This document shows, piece by piece, positions 32,088 to 37,458 of a stretch of DNA of 37,458 bases (positions within the stretch are counted from its first letter, which is position 1; each line of letters starts with the position of its first letter). The notes beneath the pieces were generated by a model. The model ran no database searches and was not told the DNA's origin. It saw only the letters and a list, made by a program, of their open reading frames with translations. This DNA comes from an uncultured Chitinophagaceae bacterium. GTDB taxonomy: Bacteria > Bacteroidota > Bacteroidia > Chitinophagales > Chitinophagaceae. Both the position numbers and the translations under genes were made by a program. The DNA lies in contig CAIKTE010000250.1 of the NCBI GenBank assembly GCA_903830285.1, positions 1 through 37,458 on the forward strand. Direction: 5' to 3'.

Positions 32088-32876
32088 TTATTTATTTGCT
32101 TCAGTATTAATAACCTTATCCGATTTAGACATTTCATTTTCGATCATCCATTGCCCGTTTATTAAATGCCATTGAGTTAAATAGGTTCCTGATGCAACAG
32201 GAACTGCATTGATACTTACGGTCCATACACCTCTGTCAACCGCAATGGAATCTGCCACAACTTTTGATACTGAATTGAGTTGTACAAATCGAATTCCTCG
32301 ATCAAATAATTGTTTATTATGATTATTGATTCCTGTTCTGCCAATAATGGTAGGATCATTATCCGGCATCATACAGGCATTTTCAAGATATGTTAAACCT
32401 ATTGAATCAATTTGACCTGAATTGAACCAAAGCATAAACTTAGTATTGGAACTTGTCTGATCAAACTTTTTACGAAGCTCAGTTTTACTCTGTTGTGCAA
32501 TGGCATTGGAACAATAGAAGAACAAGACCAAACAAATGGTCAGAACAGGAACAGATAGAATGAATAACTTTTTCATTGTGTGTGTTTTTAAGTTAAAAAG
32601 AGCTAATACATATTGATAAACTTGCTCGAGCCATTTGCTGATCATAAATTCAGCTTTGCTGAACTTAGAGGAGATACTTTTCGGAGAATCATAAATGCTG
32701 CAATCCAGAGCGGCAAAAATCACTTTGATGGTGTAACTCCTGGGCGTGACTTCTCCGCATTCGATCCTTTGAAGTGTGCGCACATTTAAATTACATTTCT
32801 CCACAAGTTCTTCCTGTGTTAAGCCTTTTGATTTTATTAATTCCGCAATCTTTTTGCCTAGGTCCGGTTGTTTCAT
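32088..32876 (-). CDS. XRE-type HTH domain, membrane segment and SnoaL-like (DUF4440) domain in one protein
   Basis: Residues 8-62 are an XRE helix-turn-helix (KKIAELIKSKGLTQEELVEK, then CNLNVRTLQRIECGEVTPRS). Residues 63-100 link to a hydrophobic segment (KLFILSVPVLTICLVLFFYC, 103-122). Residues about 131-250 look like a SnoaL/DUF4440 cone-fold domain (FMLWFNSGQIDSIGLTYLEN, GTYLTQWHLINGQWMIENEM). The HTH would be in the cytosol and the SnoaL-like part in the periplasm, so the protein could be a one-component membrane-bound regulator. Met101 begins what looks like an independent signal peptide after A-rich DNA, so an internal start at 32576 giving a separate secreted SnoaL-like protein is possible. 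The reading frame is uninterrupted. Confidence 0.75.
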   Translation of the reverse strand: MKQPDLGKKIAELIKSKGLTQEELVEKCNLNVRTLQRIECGEVTPRSYTIKVIFAALDCSIYDSPKSISSKFSKAEFMISKWLEQVYQYVLALFNLKTHTMKKLFILSVPVLTICLVLFFYCSNAIAQQSKTELRKKFDQTSSNTKFMLWFNSGQIDSIGLTYLENACMMPDNDPTIIGRTGINNHNKQLFDRGIRFVQLNSVSKVVADSIAVDRGVWTVSINAVPVASGTYLTQWHLINGQWMIENEMSKSDKVINTEANK

Positions 32877-33005
32877 GATTCATTGAAATTTAGAGCAAGT
32901 TGATCTTTAACTAAAAACTATCCAAGAAAATGGACTGTATTTGTCCCGACATTCGAACGTCTTTAACCTGACATATTTATAAGTGTTTGATTGAATAATG
33001 AATAC

Positions 33006-33077
33006 CCATTTTGTTAATGGTTATATGATTGATAAGATCAGTAGGGTACATGGTCTTATTGATGATTGAAAACCATT
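33006..33077. repeat. Alternative-pairing hairpin words
   Basis: AATGG (33016-33020) can pair either with the preceding CCATT (33006-33010, 5-nt loop) or, as AATGGTT, with the distant AACCATT (33071-33077). The latter encloses ATAAGA/TCTTAT. The two folds exclude each other. Confidence 0.4.
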
Positions 33078-33089
33078 TTGCAAGAATTA

Positions 33090-33115
33090 TTTAAGTGTAT
33101 TGTTCAACACTTAAA
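33090..33115. repeat. Perfect 9-bp hairpin
   Basis: TTTAAGTGT (33090-33098) pairs with ACACTTAAA (33107-33115) around an 8-nt loop. No T run follows on either strand, so it is not a typical terminator; a protein-binding site is possible. Confidence 0.5.
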
Positions 33116-33160
33116 ATTACAACGACAATAAATCATGGCAAATTTGTTTTACGACAGGCA

Positions 33161-33207
33161 CCCATGCGTTCAATATTTTCAATGTTATAATATTGAATTG
33201 TCATGGG
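33161..33207. repeat. Two-part inverted repeat
   Basis: The outer arms CCCATG/CATGGG (6 bp) enclose the inner arms TTCAATATT/AATATTGAA (9 bp) with an 11-nt loop. The short unpaired bases between the arms differ in length (2 and 4 nt). Confidence 0.5.
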
Positions 33208-33367
33208 CTATCCATTTTAGGGTAGCATTGTAATATAGCAGTAGAATATATTGTAAACTCTTGGTATAAGGGAATGTCTCAGCATTCATTAAGATCAGAC
33301 TTTGCCTGTTTCTTAAAGTAAAAGGAAAAACGATCCTTTCAAGTTCAGATAAAGAAGAAAGTTATTT

Positions 33368-34330
33368 TCAGTTACTTATTTTTTCTTTTTGTATAGGAGA
33401 GTAATCTGTTTTCGTTTGTCCGTTTACTTGTATTTTGTCGAAGTAACATTTAACGCCTGTTGCAGCATTCATATCTTCTACGTTTTGGATGTGAAAATGT
33501 AAATGAGGTTCTGAGGAATTTCCTGAATTCCCACAAAGCCCCAATAGTTGCCCTCGTTTAATAGTTTGCCCCTGTTTGACAGCAATCGTATTCTGCTTAA
33601 AGTGAGCAAAAACTAAATATTCCTTATTCTCTGTCTTGATGATCACTGAATTTCCAGGAACGTAAATCGGATTTAAAATCCCCGGCACATTGTCTTTAAC
33701 GCCATCCACTGCTAAAACAACTTCTCCGTCACAGGCTGCAATTATTTCTTTCCCGAAAGCATAATAATCTTCATTCGTTTTCCCGTTTGTCTGGAAAGTA
33801 AGTCCTTTGTCGTTTTTGATTAAAATATCAAAAGCATTTTTTTGGGCTTCACTTTCAACGTGATAATTTAATTCTTTTGTGTCGCCACCCCAAACAACGG
33901 TCCATTCGTCTTTAAAAGGTAAGCTCAACTTTGTAGTATTGCGAATGATTTTAGGCAAATTACTTTCTGTAAAAGGCTTTATGAATAAGCCATTTATTTT
34001 AGATGAATTGTCAACAGAAATATTTACGGCAAATAAGGCTCTTTCAAAATTTGTTTTATAGGAAGCATAAGTTTGTTCATACTTTACAAATTCTCTCTTT
34101 GTGATCTTTCCTGCTTGGGCTTTAAGTCCTGTTAAAAATTCTTTTGTTTTATCAAGAGGTAAAGCGGCCTGCATTACTGAAGAGAAGCTAGAAAATATGG
34201 TATCATAGTTACCCGCATTGTAATTTTTTTCAAAATTATCTGCAACATCCTTGTAAGATATTTTTTCAGTCTGCCCAAAAGCAATATGTATAAAAGATAT
34301 CAGTAGAATTGTTGCTGCATATTTTTTCAT
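33368..34330 (-). CDS. M23-family peptidase with DUF3887-like N-terminal domain, exported
   Basis: This 320-residue protein has the signal peptide MKKYAATILLISFIHIAFGQ. Residues about 25-120 (VADNFEKNYNAGNYDTIFSS, KEFLTGLKAQAGKITKREFV) resemble DUF3887, a small NTF2-like domain. Residues 150-300 form a LytM/M23 domain with zinc ligands His157 and Asp168 (YHVESEAQKNAFDI), His243 in VFAHF and His276/His278 in EPHLHFHIQ. VPGNSVIIKTENKEYLVFAH and IKRGQLLGLCGNSGNS are standard. It probably cleaves peptidoglycan cross-bridges or other peptides in the periplasm. ATG 34330 is used, since the codon nine bases upstream is TTG and adds nothing. Confidence 0.88.
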   Translation of the reverse strand: MKKYAATILLISFIHIAFGQTEKISYKDVADNFEKNYNAGNYDTIFSSFSSVMQAALPLDKTKEFLTGLKAQAGKITKREFVKYEQTYASYKTNFERALFAVNISVDNSSKINGLFIKPFTESNLPKIIRNTTKLSLPFKDEWTVVWGGDTKELNYHVESEAQKNAFDILIKNDKGLTFQTNGKTNEDYYAFGKEIIAACDGEVVLAVDGVKDNVPGILNPIYVPGNSVIIKTENKEYLVFAHFKQNTIAVKQGQTIKRGQLLGLCGNSGNSSEPHLHFHIQNVEDMNAATGVKCYFDKIQVNGQTKTDYSPIQKEKISN

Positions 34331-34409
34331 AAATGTCAATATTTTGTGTCAGTTAAAATTACAAGAAGTATACTACCATTAGGATTTCGCTAACGCTAAG
34401 TTAACAGGA

Positions 34410-35039
34410 TTAAAAAGGTTTTTCTTTCTTCGCATGTTCAAATGCCAATAAAGTTTTTTTTATACTAGCCTTATTAAAACTCAGTCTGGCTTTGCCTGTT
34501 GCTGAAAGTCCGTTGATACCTTTCAGGCATTGTATCATCCATTTTCTGTTTTGCTTATTTCTGGTATTCCATTTGGTAGTGCTGATTTTATTAATCGGAA
34601 AAATATACCAATATGAATGGCGTATACAATAATAACTATGTGCTAACTGGGTAATTGAAGCTGCCCATTCTTCCATCAACTGTAAAGAATCAGATGTAGC
34701 CGGGTCTAGTACATAATAAACTGATTGTCCTTCCAGATTCACCGGTATTACTGCCGCCACATGAAAGTTCCAGTTTTGTTTTAAAGCTCCTATATGACTT
34801 TTTAGATAAGCACCTCCGAATACCCAGGCTTTATAATTGGGGATATTCCAGTGGTCCAGCAAAACACATATCGCATCTGCCCTTCCTTCACAACCATTAT
34901 TTGAATCATTCCAATTAAACAATGGATGCTGTTTAAAAAATAGGAATAACTGCTCTGCCTGTTCTTTAGATATGGTATCCTGCGGAAGACCAATATCAGA
35001 AAGAAAAGCATCATAAAGAGTGGGAACGATTGTATCCAT
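34410..35039 (-). CDS. Protein-glutaminase-like (Cys-His-Asp) protein, cytosolic
   Basis: This 209-residue protein has a papain-like triad in the arrangement of protein-glutamine glutaminases (Gln_deamidase-type domains). Cys50 lies in NGCEGRADAICVLLDHWNIP, His93 in QNWNFHVAAVIP and Asp112 in YYVLDPAT, with KAWVFGG (70-76) between. Known members deamidate glutamine side chains in proteins and are secreted or delivered as effectors. This one has no signal peptide, so it would act in the cytosol unless exported another way. The C-terminal 60 residues are basic (WNTRNKQNRKWMIQ, KASIKKTLLAFEHAKKEKPF). A 62-bp repeat lies directly upstream. Family assignment is from motif spacing only. Confidence 0.6.
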   Translation of the reverse strand: MDTIVPTLYDAFLSDIGLPQDTISKEQAEQLFLFFKQHPLFNWNDSNNGCEGRADAICVLLDHWNIPNYKAWVFGGAYLKSHIGALKQNWNFHVAAVIPVNLEGQSVYYVLDPATSDSLQLMEEWAASITQLAHSYYCIRHSYWYIFPINKISTTKWNTRNKQNRKWMIQCLKGINGLSATGKARLSFNKASIKKTLLAFEHAKKEKPF

Positions 35040-35066
35040 TGAATTGAAGATAGACTTATTTCTCCT

Positions 35067-35128
35067 CTATACTGAGACTTCTGAAGGTCGTCTCAATATT
35101 ATCCAATGAAATCAGACTAAGCTTGATT
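35067..35128. repeat. Direct repeat copy A (upstream of the glutaminase-like gene)
   Basis: It starts CTATACTGAGACTTCTGAAG and continues through GGTCGTCTCAATATTATCCA to AAGCTTGATT. About 50 of 62 positions match copy B at 35562. Within it, TGAGAC pairs with GTCTCA and CTTCTGAAG is a small palindrome. Its end overlaps the VOC stop codon. Confidence 0.75.
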
Positions 35129-35523
35129 TAGATCTTTTTTTGTATTTGCCAATAATGCCCAAAAGGATCTTTAATAGTTCCTTGCCTATAGCCGTAGTCA
35201 TAATCTTTTGCCGGGCTTATTTCCAGGGCACCGGCAATTATTGCCCTCTTCATTACTGCATCTACATCCGGAACAAATAATCCAATGCAGCAGGTGCAGC
35301 CCTTGTGTTTATCAGGAGAAAAAAAATTAACAGATGTTATTTCGTGCACATGAAATATAGCCCCATCTATACAAAGTTCTGCAACATGAATACTGCCATC
35401 ATCGTTTGTAAAACATAGATTCTCAGTTGCAGCAAAAGCATTTTTATAGAACGAAATGTCTTTTACGCCATTATTTATATAAAGCTCTGGTGCGAAAAAA
35501 GTAGTACTGAAATTTGTTGCCAT
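35128..35523 (-). CDS. VOC family protein (PhnB-like)
   Basis: This is a 131-residue protein of the PhnB/glyoxalase-superfamily type. Typical stretches are the early APELYINNGVKDISFYKNAF, the central GSIHVAELCIDGAIFHVHE, and the ending TIKDPFGHYWQIQKKI. PhnB-like proteins have no proven enzymatic role; related VOC proteins act as dioxygenases, isomerases or drug-binding resistance proteins. It contains several cysteines (KGCTCCIG), which is unusual for the family. The gene is bracketed by two copies of a 62-bp direct repeat, which suggests a movable or duplicated cassette. Confidence 0.82.
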   Translation of the reverse strand: MATNFSTTFFAPELYINNGVKDISFYKNAFAATENLCFTNDDGSIHVAELCIDGAIFHVHEITSVNFFSPDKHKGCTCCIGLFVPDVDAVMKRAIIAGALEISPAKDYDYGYRQGTIKDPFGHYWQIQKKI

Positions 35524-35561
35524 ATTTTTAATCTTTTAATAATTAGAATAAACTTTATCCG

Positions 35562-35624
35562 CTATACTGAGTCTTCTGAAGGTCGTATTAGTATTATCCA
35601 ATGAAAATCAGACTTATTCTGATT
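35562..35624. repeat. Direct repeat copy B (upstream of the VOC gene)
   Basis: It starts CTATACTGAGTCTTCTGAAG and continues through GGTCGTATTAGTATTATCCA to TTATTCTGATT, 495 bp from copy A. AATCAGA/TCTGATT form a 7-bp hairpin followed on the minus strand by TTTTC, so the unit may include a terminator for the hydrolase gene and the promoter of the next gene. Confidence 0.75.
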
Positions 35625-35678
35625 GTAATTTTAAATTTGAAGTACCCTGCACTAACTATTCAGATAGCTTCTAACAAA

Positions 35679-36914
35679 CTATTTTTGCAAGACTGCCTGA
35701 AATATCTGTTGCCGTATAGGACTTACATTGTAATATTCCTTTCCACCCAGAAGTCCTGTTTGTTGCCGATTAATTAATAGAATGATAGAAATACCATCCT
35801 CAGGTACTACCGCAATGCTTGTTCCTGTAAAGCCGGTATGTCCGAAACTGCCTTCGGGACCATTTTTGATCACCGGATTTTTTCCATCCATCATCCAGCC
35901 CAATCCATTATTGAAATTATCTTTAGTCAGGAATGCTGATATGGTTTTTTCTGAAATAAATGAATCAGTACCCGGTCTGTTTTTATTCATCAGCATATCT
36001 ACCAGTTTTTGCAAATCGTCCACAGTAGAAAAAAGACCTGCAGCCCCTGAAACTCCCTTATTGGCATAATAAGCATTACCGTCATTTACTTCTCCTTTCA
36101 GCGTATAATTCCGCCAATGATCCCAGCTGGTAGGACTGATCTCTCTGAATTGAAAACCCAGACTTGAATCATACACCATTCTTTTTTCATAGGGATTCCC
36201 AATGGAAGTAGCCGCAAATTTTACATTCTTCTGTTTTAGTAAGGGGTTATAGGAAGTATGATCCATTTTCAGGGGTATAAAAATATGCTGCTGCATAAAC
36301 TCGTCTAATGATTGATGGGAAACAATTTCCACGATTTGTCCCAGTATGGTAAAGCCCAGATCACTATACTTTCTTTGTTTTCCAATGGGGAATGCCAAGG
36401 GCAATTCTCCGATCAGGAGGTATGTTTCCTGTTTATTGCTTGCACGATAATACATCGGATACCATTCATAAAGCCCCGCTGTATGCGTTAGTAAGTGCCT
36501 GATGGTAATAGCAGATTTATCGGGTCTTGTAAATGCTTTGATATATTTTCCAACCGGATCGTCCACTGAGAGCTGTCCTTTGTCTGCGAGCAGCATAATG
36601 GAAGTGGTGGTACCCACCACTTTTGTCAAAGAGGCAATATCAAATAAATGATCAGTTGTCATTTTTTCAGGCTCATTCAAAGGTTTATGGTTGTCATCAA
36701 AAATTTGTGCGTAGCCATAGGACTGCCTGTAAATAACCTTGTTGTTCTTTTTGACCTGTATAACCGCACCGGGTATTTTTTTGCTGTTCACCTCAGAGAT
36801 AAGAATACTATCTATCCTGGCAATCAGTTCTTTATTACTCCCCTGGGTTGCTTGTGAAAAAACTGTCTTATGATTAATAAGGATACTGAAGAAAAGAATG
36901 AACAGTTTTTTCAT
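35679..36914 (-). CDS. Exported serine hydrolase, beta-lactamase family (class C/EstB-like)
   Basis: This 411-residue protein has the signal peptide MKKLFILFFSILINHKTVFSQ. The catalytic SxxK is Ser95-Leu-Thr-Lys98 in FDIASLTKVVG. The second motif is Tyr183-Ser-Asp in KYSDLGFTILGQ, and the third is HTG in FGHTGFTGTS (in place of KTG). RHLLTHTAGLYEW (139-151) is the family block after the SxxK. Members include esterases, D-aminopeptidases and DD-peptidases; HTG-type proteins are usually not true beta-lactamases. Substrate unknown. It is followed on its strand by the repeat-flanked VOC gene. Confidence 0.9.
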   Translation of the reverse strand: MKKLFILFFSILINHKTVFSQATQGSNKELIARIDSILISEVNSKKIPGAVIQVKKNNKVIYRQSYGYAQIFDDNHKPLNEPEKMTTDHLFDIASLTKVVGTTTSIMLLADKGQLSVDDPVGKYIKAFTRPDKSAITIRHLLTHTAGLYEWYPMYYRASNKQETYLLIGELPLAFPIGKQRKYSDLGFTILGQIVEIVSHQSLDEFMQQHIFIPLKMDHTSYNPLLKQKNVKFAATSIGNPYEKRMVYDSSLGFQFREISPTSWDHWRNYTLKGEVNDGNAYYANKGVSGAAGLFSTVDDLQKLVDMLMNKNRPGTDSFISEKTISAFLTKDNFNNGLGWMMDGKNPVIKNGPEGSFGHTGFTGTSIAVVPEDGISIILLINRQQTGLLGGKEYYNVSPIRQQIFQAVLQK

Positions 36915-37023
36915 AAAAAGTATTTTTAATTCTTTGGGACTGATTCAATTGGCATTATTGTTTGCTGGTAGAATAACTGAGAAAGGGCAGGACCCACAGT
37001 TTTATGTAAAAATAATTCTTTTT

Positions 37024-37059
37024 TTCTCAGCAGAGTCTCCGTGGAGACTCTGCTGAGAA
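37024..37059. repeat. Perfect 17-bp palindrome
   Basis: TTCTCAGCAGAGTCTCC (37024-37040) pairs with the equally long right arm (37043-37059) across the two bases GT. It is a 36-nt perfect inverted repeat with T residues to its left, so on the minus strand it could act as a terminator, but it lies upstream of the minus-strand hydrolase gene. The 260 nt from 36915 to the next gene contain nothing else I recognise. Confidence 0.75.
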
Positions 37060-37173
37060 GGAAACTTTTTAACACAATTATTGCTAACTGAAAAGTTAAT
37101 ATTAAATAGGTACTTCATATGATTTTAAACAATCACTATCTTAACATACATAAAATAATACAGCATTTTGTCT

Positions 37174-37458
37174 ATGTCAAAATGTTTACTATCCTACTTT
37201 TTGTGTTTTCTATTTTCAGGCATATCTGCACAACCTTTCTCAGGTGTCTGGTCAGGAAGAGGGGATTATATTGCCGGTCAGGCTATCACCACTGTGATGA
37301 AAAAAATGGGTGCTTCCAAAAACATTTCTATTCGTCTTTCTGAGAATGGCATTATCTCAGGTACTTTAAACACCACCTATAATAAGGCTGCTGCCACATT
37401 GATTACAAACAATTTTGACCAAGTTTTTATTTTACGTGGAAATTATGATCCTTCAAAA
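37174..37458 (+). CDS. Secreted protein of unknown function, N-terminal part
   Basis: An open frame starts at ATG 37174 and runs to the end of the window without a stop (95 codons). It begins with a signal peptide (MSKCLLSYFLCFLFSGISAQ). The mature start is PFSGVWSGRGDYIAGQAITT, followed by ISIRLSENGIISGTLNTTYN and QVFILRGNYDPSK. The W-x-G-x-G start and the beta-rich pattern recall small lipocalin-like or META-like domains, but this is a guess. Function cannot be given because the C-terminus is outside the window. Confidence 0.7.
   Translation, partial: MSKCLLSYFLCFLFSGISAQPFSGVWSGRGDYIAGQAITTVMKKMGASKNISIRLSENGIISGTLNTTYNKAAATLITNNFDQVFILRGNYDPSK

Larger units (their letters stand above)
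32877..33367. other. 491-nt non-coding region with several hairpins
   Basis: No gene-like frame was seen on either strand. It must hold the promoter of the HTH-SnoaL gene at its left end and the 3' end of the M23 transcript at its right. Three structures stand out: a switch-like set of CCATT/AATGG/CCATT words at 33006-33077, a 9-bp hairpin at 33090-33115, and a two-part inverted repeat at 33161-33207. Confidence 0.6.

Noticed and set aside
35679-36914. True class C beta-lactamase (antibiotic resistance)
   Set aside because: The third motif is HTG rather than KTG and the Tyr motif is YSD; the broad esterase/DD-peptidase group fits better.
37119-37343. Open frame of 74 codons at the right end
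   Set aside because: It is out of frame with the signal-peptide-bearing frame that starts at 37174 and runs off the window.

Overview
The window looks like a chromosomal segment of a Bacteroidota bacterium, most likely a member of the Chitinophagaceae or a close relative; the genus cannot be fixed from sequence alone. The evidence is a low-GC, gene-dense sequence; a PorW/SprE-type protein of the type IX secretion and gliding machinery; a mitochondrial-type citrate synthase; the tgt-LptF/G gene order; several secreted families typical of the phylum; and repeated matches to the Bacteroidota sigma-factor -7 element TAnnTTTG ahead of genes.

Layout. 0-5 kb: end of tgt, an LptF/LptG permease, citrate synthase, a DUF1801-like protein, and a CstB-like persulfide dioxygenase/rhodanese on the minus strand. 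5.2-5.5 kb: a tRNA-Ala(GGC) gene preceded by three tandem degenerate tRNA-like copies of about 70 bp, in which the anticodon arm is replaced by a palindrome. The array has its own promoter and terminator. 5.6-9.4 kb: a secreted unknown protein, then a GH30 and a GH130 glycosidase, for extracytoplasmic glycan breakdown. 9.4-13 kb: a glyoxalase-fold protein and a metZ-cupin-osmC unit, divergent from metX; MetX and MetZ together give activated homoserine and direct sulfhydrylation to homocysteine. 13-17.5 kb: penicillin-acylase family hydrolase, a small membrane protein, a LysE-type exporter and a membrane-bound [4Fe-4S] HdrC-like protein. 17.6-24.2 kb: PyrR-like phosphoribosyltransferase, phosphohexomutase, membrane pyrophosphatase, protein-isoaspartate methyltransferase and a secreted unknown. 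24.2-31.4 kb: PBP1A, PorW/SprE, a short membrane protein, an AtpZ/AtpI-like pair and a SprT-like metalloprotease.

31.4-37.5 kb has a more accessory character: a ParDE toxin-antitoxin pair with a visible operator, a membrane-tethered HTH protein joined to a SnoaL-like domain, 490 bp of hairpin-rich non-coding DNA, an M23 peptidase, a protein-glutaminase-like protein, a VOC protein bracketed by 62-bp direct repeats, a serine beta-lactamase-family hydrolase, a 36-nt perfect palindrome, and a secreted protein that runs off the end.

Most genes are ordinary housekeeping or envelope genes. No phage, transposase, CRISPR array, SusC/D pair or large biosynthetic cluster is visible. The most unusual structure is the tandem tRNA-like array at 5202-5483. 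Next in interest are the HTH-membrane-SnoaL fusion, the direct repeats around the VOC gene, and the cytosolic glutaminase-like protein. All family calls come from reading motifs by eye; no database search was possible.
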